From NCBI RefSeq assembly GCF_030272615.1, contig NC_081412.1, positions 476,539,657 through 476,603,656 on the forward strand: 64,000 nt of DNA, in the 5' to 3' direction. The notes beneath the pieces were generated by a model. That model ran no database searches. It saw only the letters and a program-made list of their open reading frames with translations, and was not told where the DNA came from. The translations under genes and the position numbers were made by a program. This DNA comes from Cryptomeria japonica. Its lineage: Eukaryota; Streptophyta; Pinopsida; Cupressales; Cupressaceae. Below, one piece after another: positions 45,697 to 56,702 of the stretch. The stretch's first letter is position 1. Every line of letters starts with the position of its first letter.

Positions 45697-48600
45697 ATGA
45701 CTACTAATTATTTCAGGAAGGACAGTCCTAATGGAACCAACTATGGGATATGGAAGATCAGAATGGAGACACATCTGAAGTGCATTGGTAAGGACATCTG
45801 GGAAGTTACAAAGAATGGTTATACTGCTGCTGTAGCTGGTCAGACTGCTCCAACTGTCTTAGCTAAAGATGAGGAGAATGATTGCAAAGCAAGAGAAGCA
45901 CTTTTAAGCACTTTATCAGATCAACAAATCATGGGATTATCAGATAGGTCTACTGCTAAAGCTATTTGGGATCATTTGGAAACACTGAATGAAGGAGATT
46001 CCACAGTCAAGATTGCAAAAATTGAAAGCTTCTGAGTCAGGTATGAACATCTGAAAATGGAAGAAGATGAAAGGATTTCTGCTTTTATGGAAAGAGTAAA
46101 TGAAATTGTTTTGGGTATTAAATGTTGTGGAGGAACCTTGAGTGAGGATGAAATGGTTTCAAAAATATTAAGAGGATTGCCACCGACATATAAAATGAAG
46201 GTTACTGCTATAAATGAGTTGAGAACAATGCCTAATACATCAGTAACTAGGGATACATTGATTGGAAAACTTTCAGCTTTTGAAATTGAGGAATTTGGTC
46301 CTGTTGCTACTATAAAGACAGATTTGGCCTTTAAAGCATCAACATCATCTTCTCCATCATTTGACAAATCAGATTGGAAAGCCTTTTATGCAAAATAACT
46401 TGAATAAACTAGGAAGGAGAATGAAGAGCTTGAAGAACTTGAAGCACTATTTGCAAGGAAAATGCCAAAAGGTCTAGTTGGAAGCAAGTATGAAGGTAAA
46501 GCACCCTTTAAATGTTTTAACTGCAATAAGATTGGTCATATGGCTTTGAGATGCCCTGATAGACATGCTAGACTAAGAGAAGAAGCTAGAAGAAGATACA
46601 AGCCTAATCCTGAATATTAGAGATACATATTTAAGAAGAACAAAGACAAATCTTGTTACATTGTTGATGAAGGTGTGACTGATGATTCTGATGAGGATCC
46701 AGTAGACAATGGATGGGTTTTTGTTGCTATAACAGAAGGTCAACCAGCACCTAGTGCTCAACCGGTAGAACAAGCCCTAGCAGCTAAAGTTGAAGTAAAG
46801 GATGAATGGATCATTGACTCAGGATGCTCACATCATATGACAGGAGACAAAGGTAAATTCTTGAACTTTCAAGAATACAATGGAGGTTTAGTAAGAATTG
46901 GAGATGACAAAGCCTGTTCAATCAAAGGTAAGGGTACAATATCTCTTGATGGTAAGTATAACACTGACAATGTCTACTATGTTGAAGGATTGAAGCATAA
47001 TCTTTTAAGTGTTGGTCAATTGGTTGAGAAGGGATTTCAGTTACAATTTAAGAATGGAAAATGCAAAATCATGAATAGAACTGGTTTAGAGATTGCAACC
47101 GGTAATCAGACTAGAGGTAATATCTTTCATTTAAATAATAGTGAAAAGGCATGCTTAATTGCACATATAGATGAAAGTTGGTTATGGCATAAGAGACTAT
47201 CTCATGTAAACTTTGATTTTATGGTAAAGATCAGTACTTCTAAGACAGTTAGAGATCTACCCAAAATTGTGAAACCTCATAATACAATATGTAAGGAATG
47301 TCAATTTGGAAAACAAGTTAGAGCTAGTTTCAAAAGTATTCCAGAAAAATTCAATAATGCTCTTGATTTGATTCACACTAATTTATGTGGTCCAGCTAGA
47401 ACTAAAATCTTACAAGGTGATAGATATTTCATGCTAATTATTGATGATTATTCTAGAATGTGCTGGGTTACTTTTCTCAGAGAAAAATCAGAAGCACTTG
47501 GAAAGTTCAAACTGTTCAAAGCAATGGTTGAAAATGAAACCGGTAAGAAAATCAAATGTTTAAGATCGGATCAAGGAGGAGAATTCACATCTAAGGACTT
47601 TAATACATTCTGTGAAGTGAATGGAATCATAAGACAGTTATCAGCACCTCAGACACCACAGCAGAATGGAGTTGTTGAAAGGAAAAACATAACTATCTTA
47701 GATGCAGCAAGAAGTATGTTATCTGAAGCAAATTTACCACATGTGTATTGGAGAGAAGCAGTCGGCACAACCGTCTATACATTCAACAAAGTTCACATCA
47801 AAGGTGAAACTGGTAAGACCCCTCACGAACTATTGTTTGGTAATACTCCTACTCTTAAGTATTTCAGAATTTTTGGAAGTAAATGTTATATTAGAAGAGA
47901 TGAGTATATTGGCAAATTTGATCCTAGAAGTGATGAAGGGATATTTCTTGGTTATTCATCTAAGAGCAAGGCATATAGATGTTTTAATAAGAGATTGCAG
48001 AAAATTGTTGAGAGTACAAATGTAAAGATTGATGAACAATTCAGAGGAACTTCAAGGTATATAGACTCTGAACCAGCAACAGAAGTTGTGACAAATGAAC
48101 CTACACTAAATCAACCGGTACAGAATGAAGATCCAGTTACCCCGGTACCATTAGAGGATTCCACAGTAATTGAAGAACAACAACAAACTAAGACACCCCG
48201 GTATGTAAGATTGAATCATTCTGAAGATCAGATAAGTGGAAACAAATTTAAAGGAGTTATGACAAGAGGAAGATTGACAAATGAAGAGGTATGTCTTATT
48301 TCTCAAATTGAACCATCATCTGTTAATGAGGCATGTGAAGATAAATTTTGGATTAAAGCTATGGAAGAAGAATTAGGACAAATTGAGAAAAATAATACTT
48401 GGACATTAGTTCCCCGACCCAAAGATAAAAATGTAAGTGGAACCAAATGGGTATTTAGAAACAAACTTAATGAAGATGGTAAGGTTGTCAGAAATAAAGC
48501 AAGATTAGTGTGTAAGGGATATTCTCAGAAAGAAGGAGTTGATTACAATGAAACCTTTGCACCGGTAGCTATAATTGAGGCAGTAAGATTATTCTTGGCC

Positions 48601-49312
48601 TTTGCAGCTCACAAGAACTACAAAGTTTATCAAATGGATATTAAATGTGCATTCTTGAATGGAGATCTTGAAGAGGAAGTCTATATTGAACAACCTGATG
48701 GATTTTCTTTGACACATGACAATGATATGGTTTGCAGATTAAGAAAAGCTCTATATGGATTAAAACAAGCCCCAAGAGCTTGGTATGCAAGGTTGGATAG
48801 GTATCTTTTAAAGATTGGTTTTACTAAAGGAAATGCAGACAACAATTTATATTAAAAAATAACTAATGATGACATCTTGATTATAGAAGTATTTGTTGAT
48901 GATATAATCTTCGGAGGAGAAGATGGATTATGTAAGGAATTTTCTATTAAAATGCAGTAAGAATTTGAAATGTCTATGATTGGAGAAATAAAATTCTTTT
49001 TAGGACTACAGATTTCACAGACTGACAAAGGTATATTTTTGAGTCAATCCAAGTACCTGAAAGAGTTACTAAAAAAATTTGGGATGGAGAACTATAAACC
49101 GGTAAGCACACCTATGACTACAAATGACAAATTATCTCAAAGGGATGAATCTACACCTGTTAATCCAACTAGATACAAATCTATGATAGGAGGTTTACTG
49201 TATTTGACACAAACTAGGCCTGATATTATGAATGCAGTATGTATTGTTTCAAGATTTCAAAGTAATCCTAAGGAAAATCATGAATCAGCAGTAAAAAGGA
49301 TTTTTCGGTACT
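45697..49312 (+). pseudogene. Copia-1 gag-protease-integrase-RT, stop-interrupted
   Basis: One frame, starting at the ATG at 45697 (MTTNYFRKDSPNGTNYGIWK), runs through gag, the zinc knuckle CFNCNKIGHMALRC (about 46510), protease ([14 protein letters not shown], about 46807), the integrase HHCC finger and catalytic core, and RT. RT landmarks are [31 protein letters not shown] and FVDD (48892-48903). It is broken only by stops at 46033, 46396, 46405, 46618, 48853 and 48958. The integrase first Asp is Asn (IHTNLCGP where IHTDLCGP is usual, about 47370); the second Asp (SDQGGEF) and the Glu (NGVVERKN) remain. The frame is cut by element B at 49312. Confidence 0.92.
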
Positions 49313-49317
49313 TACAA

Positions 49318-50969
49318 TGATGCCGGAGCATCCAGGAGGGCAAATGAACAAAGGAGGACACCAAGGACTAAGGAGAGTGATATGACATCACTAGAGGTCA
49401 ATTGGAATGTTTTGAAGCCTATAATGGCCTATTGTAATGTTGAATTCAATAAATTATGTAAAAGTCCTAAAGGTCCTGATAAAGGCCTAAGGACCAAAAT
49501 GCAATGTAATAGGATGATGGAGTCTAGATAGGTTGGATAGGAGTTTATTGTGATTTAATGATCTTATTATGTCAAAATAAGTTGAATGGGATAGGTTTTA
49601 GTTGATTAAAAGTATTAGAAATAAAGTTGAAAATTCAAAATTTGAATTTCAACAACTAGTTCCAGTTTTGGTGGGAAATAAGTTTTAGAGTTGTTTTGAC
49701 ATTTTAATCACTTGGATTAGTTGGAGATTGGTTGGAGTTGGTTGGGGAAGGTCTTATAAAGTCTCTAAAGTAATTTTTGTGTGGTTGGATGATGTTGGTA
49801 CGGACTTGTACGGACTGTCTCAGAAAATTAATTAAAAAACTCTTTATTTGCTGTCAAATCCTTGTTTTTTCATGCTTTCTTTGCATTGAAAGGCTAAGGG
49901 ATCATCATTGCTGTACATTGGGGGTTTATTGGTTATTCCTTTGATGTATTGAGTGCATTTTTGAAGTCTTGAAAGTATCACATTTTTATTTATTGTTGAC
50001 TGTCCCAGAAAAGACAGTGATTTTTTCACTAATTTGTGAATTTCCAAGCATGTAAGGATCCATCCTATGAATGTACAGGTCTGATTCTCATAGGATGGAT
50101 TCCAAATAACATGTAAAATAGTTTACTAACCCATTATTGACAAGAAGGAGTGAAGAGTGCAGGTGTACACCATGAAAGTTGCATGAAAGTTGAAGAAAAG
50201 TGACTGGAAATGAGTGAAAATGAAGGCTAGAGTGTAGCAGCAGAGAATCTAATTGAACAAGGGGGGTATTTTATGCATTGAAGTGTCTAGACACACCATC
50301 TTGAAGGTGTTTTAACTTTTGTTGAGCCTTGGAAGTGATTGGAAGTGATATTTCTAGAAAGCCCTAGGGAAAAGGGTGATTTAGTGAGGTTTTTGGGTGT
50401 TTGGGTATCTAGGAGTGCAACCAAGACCTAAGACCTAAAAAATCCTTGGTTTGGGAACATAATAAGAGACTGTAAAAAAGGGTTTAATCTGGTGTTAAGT
50501 TTTGTTGGTACTTCCTTTGTAAAGTGGGTGGTTTTTAAGGCTAAAAAGGGGCACATTTGAGGACAGCAAAGGGTCCGTCCAAAACAACCTATATTGGTTT
50601 TCAGATATGTTGTGTAACATCCAAATGGGTGTCTAAATATGTAAAAAAATTTTCAAGTGTTTTGGGATGATTTGGAGAAAAGTTGAAAATACCCGATTTG
50701 GAGGCTACAAGGAATAGAGCCTAGAAGAGCAAGTTTGGTTTATGAGTTTGAGTCTGAGTTTGGGGGTGTGTAGAACCTTGTCTTATGGTGTTTGGGATGT
50801 GTTAAGACCAATAGAGGTGTTGGAACAAACCATTTTGATGTTATCCTTGGTTGGGTGTGTTGAGTTGAGTTTGGTTTTGAATCACCTAGCATGTAGAGGA
50901 TCCTTTGATGTGTCTCCTTGAGTTGATTTAATCCTTAGGGAGAGTTCCAGAGTTGATCTCTCTGCATCA
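49318..50969 (+). repeat. Element B 5' LTR
   Basis: It runs from TGATGCCGGAGCATCC to GATCTCTCTGCATCA. A TTATAAAG promoter-like motif lies at 49754 (and at 53534 in the 3' LTR). The first 214 bp carry the same coding end as the 3' LTR. Confidence 0.95.
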
Positions 50970-50970
50970 A

Positions 50971-50983
50971 GTGGTATCAGAGC
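50971..50983 (+). promoter_or_regulatory. Element B primer-binding site
   Basis: GTGGTATCAGAGC lies one base after the LTR and is complementary to initiator Met-tRNA. Element A has GTGGTATCAGAG at 23986. Confidence 0.82.
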
Positions 50984-51022
50984 ATCAGTAAAAGATCTGG
51001 TGAAGGTTTGGTAAGGGTAGTT

Positions 51023-53311
51023 ATGGCACCTAAGAATCAATTGGCAAGAGAACTAGAAGAATTGAAGGAAATCCTAGAAAGGGAAAGAAGGGAAAGAAGG
51101 GAACAAGATGCAGCAAGAGAGTAGGCTAAAGCAAGAGAAGAAAGACAATGGAGAAGAGAAAGAGAGAATATGCAAGAAAGGATAGAAAACCTTGAGAGGG
51201 ATAGAAGAAGAAGAATGGAGCAAGACAACATAGGGAACAATGATGAAGAAGAAGTGAATGAGGTAGCAGACCAAGAGTAGCCAACAAATGACATAGATGA
51301 CCCTGAAGAAAGAAGGTTGGTTAGATTGTTGAAGGCACTACAAGGTAGTGGAGGTAAGAGTCATATTGATTTGCCTATCTATCAGGGGAAGATGGATAGT
51401 GAAGAGGTGTTGGGATGGCTTGATGCCTTGGATAACTATTTTGAGTTTGAAGAAATGGAAGAGGAGAAGAAAGTGAAATTTGCAAAGACAAAGTTGAGAG
51501 GTACAACATTGACATGGTGGACTAGTTTTCAAAATGATAGGATGGTAAGAGGATTAACAAAAGTGTCTACATGGTCAAGGATGAGAAGTTTGATGAAGGA
51601 GCAGTTCCTACCTTCTGATTATACCATTCATGTGAAGAGGATGAGGCAAAATCTGAAGCAAAAAGAAATGGATGTAATGGCTTATACTGAGCAATTTCAC
51701 AAGCTTAGTATTAGAGGAGGATATGAGGAAGAAGAGGAGGAAATAGCCAGGTATATAAATGGCTTGAGATACAACTTACAAGATGAGATTGGTCTACAAG
51801 TACCTAGAACCTTGGGTGAATGCTATCAGTTGGCCATTAGGGCTGAGGAGAAGTTGAAGAGAAAACAAGAAAGATCAAGTAATGGTGGAAGAGGAGGCAT
51901 TTCTAATAGAGGAAGAGGTAATAGAGATCAAGGGCAAGGCAACAATGAGAAAGGCAAAGAAAGTTTTTCAGAACCAAGAGGAGGATACAACCCTAGAGGT
52001 GGTAGATTTGGAGGAGGAAGAGGAAGTGGAATCTTTACAGGTAAGTGTTTTCATTGCAATGAGATTGGGCACCAATCATTCAGATGCCCTAAGTGGAATG
52101 AATCAGAACAAGGCAGAGATAGAAGAGTGTATATGGTACAAGAAGATGAGAAGAAAGAAGAATCAAAGAGAGTAGACCCAGTTCTTGAAGGTGACTTCTT
52201 GATGGTAAGGCAAGGTGAGAAACTTCAGCAAGAACCAAAGGTAACAATCTTTAGAACTACTTGTTTATGCAAAGGAAAGATATGTAAGGTAATCATTGAT
52301 TCAGGATCACATAGTAATCTTGTGTCTCTTGATATGATAACCAAGTTAGGAATTGTACCATTTGACCATCCTAATCCCTACAAGGCCACTTGGGTCACCC
52401 AACAACAGTATGTAGAGGTTAGTTTGAAGGCTTATGTGAATTTTTCTATTGGTCCATATCAGGATAAGGTGTTATGTGATGTGGTCCCTATGACTTGTGC
52501 ACATTTGATATTAGGAAGACCTTGGCAACATAGTAGAAGAACAATACATGATGGTTTTGATAACACATATTTGGTTCATAAAGATGGTCAGAAATATAAG
52601 TTGAATCCTTTACCTTTGGGGGTCTTGAAAGAGCATCCTATAATATGTTTTGGGGAGCATTTACCAATGATAAGGCAGGTTGAAAAACAAGAAGATACTG
52701 GTTGGAAGGAAGATGTTAATTTGCAGCAAACTATGAGAAAAAACAGTCCTCTTCATGATGATTTATGGGATTTGTCTTTTGTACAAATTGGTTTAGTAAA
52801 ATGTCCTATTGTTGAGCAGGGATATGTGGATGTGAAAGAGAAGTTGCAGGTACAGCAAGTGGATCAAAGAAGAGCAGATGTACAGACTAGTTATGAGCAG
52901 CCATGTCCTAGACAAGGACACACCAAAGCATGTTTTGTTTCTAATCCATTTTGTGATGTGAGTACAGGTTGGAAAGGAAGGAAACAGATCACATTTGGGG
53001 ACTATCTGATCCCTACTCAAAGGATGATAGCAAAAAGAAATCAGACTGATCATTGGAGCAATTCTTGGGACAAGAATTTTCTTATTGGTGGGGAGTATGA
53101 TGCCGGAGCATCCAGGAGGGCAAATGAACAAAGGAGGACACCAAGGACTAAGGAGAGTGATATGACATCACTAGAGGTCAATTGGAATGTTTTGAAGCCT
53201 ATAATGGCCTATTGTAATGTTGAATTCAATAAATTATGTAAAAGTCCTAAAGGTCCTGATAAAGGCCTAAGGACCAAAATGCAATGTAATAGGATGATGG
53301 AGTCTAGATAG
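51023..53311 (+). CDS. Element B gag-protease polyprotein, two in-frame TAG codons
   Basis: The ATG at 51023 (MAPKNQLARELEELKEILER) starts a charged, probably coiled-coil N-terminus. Two TAG codons (51122 and 51278) interrupt it; the same frame is then open for 664 codons to 53311. Gag core: IYQGKMDSEEVLGWLDALDN, TLTWWTSFQNDR, FLPSDYTIHVKRM, YTEQFHKLSIRGG. An Arg/Gly-rich linker leads to the zinc knuckle CFHCNEIGHQSFRC (about 52048-52089). The retropepsin-like protease has VIIDSGSHSNLV (about 52290), DVVPMTCAHLILGRPWQ and TYLVHKDG. About 200 further residues are unrecognised, and the last 70 or so lie inside the 3' LTR. The family normally continues into RT and integrase; here it does not. 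Whether the TAGs are read through or are damage is open. Confidence 0.85.
53087..53097 (+). promoter_or_regulatory. Element B polypurine tract
   Basis: GGTGGGGAGTA directly precedes the 3' LTR TGATGCC. It is also coding sequence of the gag-protease frame. Confidence 0.65.
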
Positions 53312-54749
53312 GTTGGATAGGAGTTTATTGTGATTTAATGATCTTATTATGTCAAAATAAGTTGAATGGGATAGGTTTTAGTTGATTAAAAGTATTAGAA
53401 ATAAAGTTGAAAATTCAAAATTTGAATTTCAACAACTAGTTCCAGTTTTGGTGGGAAATAAGTTTTAGAGTTGTTTTGACATTTTAATCACTTGGATTAG
53501 TTGGAGATTGGTTGGAGTTGGTTGGGGAAGGTCTTATAAAGTCTCTAAAGTAATTTTTGTGTGGTTGGATGATGCTGGTACGGACTTGTACGGACTATCT
53601 CAGAAAATTAATTTAAAAACTCTTTATTTGCTGTCAAATCCTTGTTTTTTCATGCTTTCTTTGCATTGAAAGGCTAAGGGATCATCATTGCTGTACATTG
53701 GGGGTTTATTGGTTATTCCTTTGATGTATTGAGTGCATTTTTGAAGTCTTGAAAGTATCACATTTTTATTTATTGCTGACTGTCCCAGAAAAGACAGTGA
53801 TTTTTTCACTAATTTGTGAATTTCCAAGCATGTAAGGATCCATCCTATGAATGTACAGGTCTGATTCTCATAGGATGGATTCCAAATAACATGTACAATA
53901 GTTTAATAACCTATTATTGACAGGAAGGAGTGAAGAGTGCAGGTGTACACCATGAAAGTTGCATGAAAGTTGAAGAAAAGTGACTGGAAATGAGTGAAAA
54001 TGAAGGCTAGAGTGTAGCAGCAGAGAATCTAATTGAACAAGGGGGGTATTTTATGCATTGAAGTGTCTAGACACACCATCTTGAAGGTGTTTTAACTTTT
54101 GTTGAGCCTTGGAAGTGATTGGAAGTGATATTTCTAGAAAGCCCTAGGGAAAAGGGTGATTTAGTGAGGTTTTTGGGTGTTTGGGTATCTAGGAGTGCAA
54201 CCAAGACCTAAGACCTAAAAAATCCTTGGTTTGGGAACATAATAAGAGACTGTACAAAAGGTTTTAATCTGGTGTTAAGTTTTGTTGGTACTTCCTTTGT
54301 AAAGTGGGTGGTTTTTAAGGCTAAAAAGGGGCACATTTGAGGACAGCAAAGGGTCCGTCCAAAACAACCTATATTGGTTTTCAGATATGTTGTGTAAAAT
54401 CCAAATGGGTGTCTAAATATGTAAAAATTTTTTCAAGTGTTTTGGGATGATTTGGAGAAAAGTTGAAAATACCCGATTTGGAGGCTACAAGGAATAGAGC
54501 CTAGAAGAGCAAGTTTGGTTTATGAGTTTGAGTCTGAGTTTGGGGGTGTGTAGAACCTTGTCTTATGGTGTTTGGGATGTTTTAAGACCAATAGAGGTGT
54601 TGGAACAAACCATTTTGATGTTATCCTTGGTTGGGTGTGTTGAGTTGAGTTTGGTTTTGAATCACCTAGCATGTAGAGGATCCTTTGATGTGTCTCCTTG
54701 AGTTGATTTAATCCTTAGGGAGAGTTCCAAATTTGATCTCTCTGCATCA
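53098..54749 (+). repeat. Element B 3' LTR
   Basis: Same length as the 5' LTR and nearly identical to it. It ends CTCTGCATCA and is followed by the duplicated TACAA and then by copia-1 RNase H. Confidence 0.95.
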
Positions 54750-54754
54750 TACAA

Positions 54755-55281
54755 GGCACTACAAATCTTGGCTTATGGTATCCTAGAGATGAAAATTTTG
54801 ATCTATGTGCATACACAGATGCAAATTGGGCAGGAGATGTGGATTATAGGAAAAGCACCACCGGCAGAGCATTCTTTCTTGGAAAGAGATTAGTTTCTTG
54901 GTTGAGTAAGAAACAGAGTTGTACATCTTTATCAACAGCAAAATCAGAATATGTTACAGCAGCAACTAACTGTACACAGGTACTATGGCTTAAGCAAATG
55001 TTGAAAGACATAAAGGTAAAATGCAAGGAACCTATTACTATATATTGTGATAACACTGCAGCAATTGATATATCTAAGAATCCGGTATTACACTCTAAAC
55101 AAAACATGTTTCTATCAAACTAAATTTTCTAAGGGAAAAAGTTGAAGAAAAAGAGATAAAACTAGTTTATGTGAATACTAAAGAACAACTTGCAGATATT
55201 TTCACAAAACCTTTGCCTAAGGAGACTTTTGAATATCTCAGAGATCAGCTTGGAGTCATACCACCACTGGTAGAGACTTAG
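54755..55281 (+). pseudogene. Copia-1 RNase H, after element B
   Basis: The copia frame resumes after TACAA. It shows LCAYTDANWAGD, RKSTTGRAFFLGKRLVSW, LSTAKSEYVTAATNCTQVLW and IYCDNTAAIDISKNPVLHS, so the RNase H acidic residues are kept. A one-base frameshift lies near 55098-55102. The shifted frame gives EQLADIFTKPLPKETFEYL and ends at TAG 55279-55281. Confidence 0.88.
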
Positions 55282-55619
55282 ACAATTGATGATTGTCATC
55301 AACCGACAGAATTAAAAGACAAATCTTTTACTCTGGTCTTTAATGAGGAAGCTACTTCTCAGGGGGAGTAGTTGGTATATTGAATTGATTGGTATTTTGT
55401 ATATGAACTTGATTTTTTTAACTTTGGCATTTGATGTCAAAGGGGGAGAGATATCTATGGAAAAACACATTATCTTTTATCCTTGGATAAACACATGTTG
55501 CTCCCAGGGGGAGAAATTGTTGTTTAGGAGGATTGTTGATTTTTGGTATTTGGCATTTTTGTTTTGGCACTTTGATGGTTTTTCCATCTTGTGTTGCCAT
55601 AAATGCCAAAGGGGGAGAT
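55282..55619 (+). other. Copia-1 3' untranslated region with repeated GGGGGAG motifs
   Basis: Four purine blocks (CAGGGGGAGTAG 55360, AAAGGGGGAGAGA 55439, CAGGGGGAGAAAT 55506, AAAGGGGGAGATT 55609) are spaced 66-103 bp apart. The last abuts the LTR and is the polypurine tract. A pair TTTTGGTATTTGGCATTTTTG / GTTTTGGCACTTTGATGG lies between. No coding frame is seen. Confidence 0.75.
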
Positions 55620-56688
55620 TGTTGGTATTTTGGTATGGTTTTTTCATTGATGTCAACACCTACTAAAACACTAGCACTTTGGAGATCTAGCAGCATTCAC
55701 CAGCAAGCAAGTAGCTATTGCACAGTTACTAGTATAATGTTCACCGACAGGATATAATGTTCACCAGCAGGATATAATGATCACCGGCACTTGGAATGAT
55801 ATGGAAGACACTTGGTAATGTCGAAGACATTGTGTGGACACTTTGTTTTGAAGAATTAATCATTGGTATATTCATATTTACATATTTTCTGTTACCGACA
55901 AATAGGTCCAAGGTTACCTAAGGTTACACCGGCAGGTTTATCTTTTTCAGATCAGCATGGCACGCTATAGAGATGATTTATTATTGTTGTAAATGCATTA
56001 AGCTGACATGTTTAATCGGTTATTGCATCGGATATTATATTGTTTACAAATGATTTTTGTAGAGCCGACCTACTAAAATTGGTCTTAGGTTATGGTATAA
56101 ATGTAAGATCTTATTTGTAAGATCGAATGTGGAATGCGGAAAAAGGATTGTGAGAAGGTATATACGAGATTAAGCAGAGGTATACATGAAGACATCATTT
56201 GAAGGTGAAGCTAGGTTTTTGTAGAAGCATATCAGCATTACAACAGTACTGAATCCAGCATATGAAGATGCTATTTTGTGCAGTACATTCTTATTGGATT
56301 TAACCATCCAACTGTAGTCAGTGTGACTCCCATTGTGTGATTGGGCAGTGAGCTCTAGGCTGTTGGCCTTTCTGCATGTGCAGACCCCATTTATGTACAC
56401 TTACTATCTGCAGTAGTATCATTTGATTGTGGTTAAGGTTTCCCACTGTGGTATTTCCCCTTACAGGGTTTCCACGTACAAATATTGGTGTTATATGTTG
56501 TGGATGACTTTATGTTTGTGTTTCATGCATTAATCTTTACCAGTATAACAATTTACTATTAACACTGTCTACCGACATACTTAACTGGTTTACCGGTATT
56601 AAGCATTAAATTGGTTTAATGGTTTCTGATTTGAATTTATTAGACAACTGATTCACCCCACCCTCTCAGTTGTCTCCGGGACCTAACA
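55620..56688 (+). repeat. Copia-1 3' LTR
   Basis: Partner of 44584-45639. It carries an extra direct repeat of about 20 bp near 55738-55777 (GTTCACCGACAGGATATAAT then GTTCACCAGCAGGATATAAT) and lacks the long C-run of the 5' LTR. Confidence 0.93.
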
Positions 56689-56702
56689 CCTACTTTTCTA
56701 AC

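Larger units (their letters stand above)
49318..54749 (+). mobile_element. Element B: young gag-protease-only LTR retrotransposon
   Basis: Two 1652-bp LTRs (49318-50969 and 53098-54749) flank 2128 bp. The perfect target duplication TACAA is at 49313-49317 and 54750-54754. The copia-1 reading frame resumes exactly after it. LTR ends are TGATGC...GCATCA. By eye the LTRs differ at about 16 positions (about 1%), which makes this the youngest insertion in the window. The internal region holds one gag-protease frame and no RT, RNase H or integrase. It shares its domains and LTR ends with element A. Confidence 0.95.
44584..56688 (+). mobile_element. Copia-1: Ty1/copia element split by element B
   Basis: LTRs 44584-45639 and 55620-56688 flank a complete set of copia domains. 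The perfect target duplication CCTAC is at 44579-44583 and 56689-56693. The primer site TGGTATCAGAGC at 45642 matches initiator Met-tRNA. Without element B and its duplicated TACAA it is about 6.67 kb. The LTRs differ by roughly 3-5% by eye, mostly C/T and G/A. It cannot act on its own: it has stops, a frameshift, a lost integrase Asp and the B insertion. Confidence 0.93.

Noticed and set aside
50971-50983. TGGTATCAGAGC strings (also at 23986, 28747, 45642 and antisense near 40515) as tRNA gene pieces
   Set aside because: Each lies directly inside an LTR end, so they are primer-binding sites and not tRNA genes.
55343-55757. Frames on both strands across the copia-1 3' untranslated region and LTR
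   Set aside because: They cross the LTR boundary, overlap one another and carry no motif.
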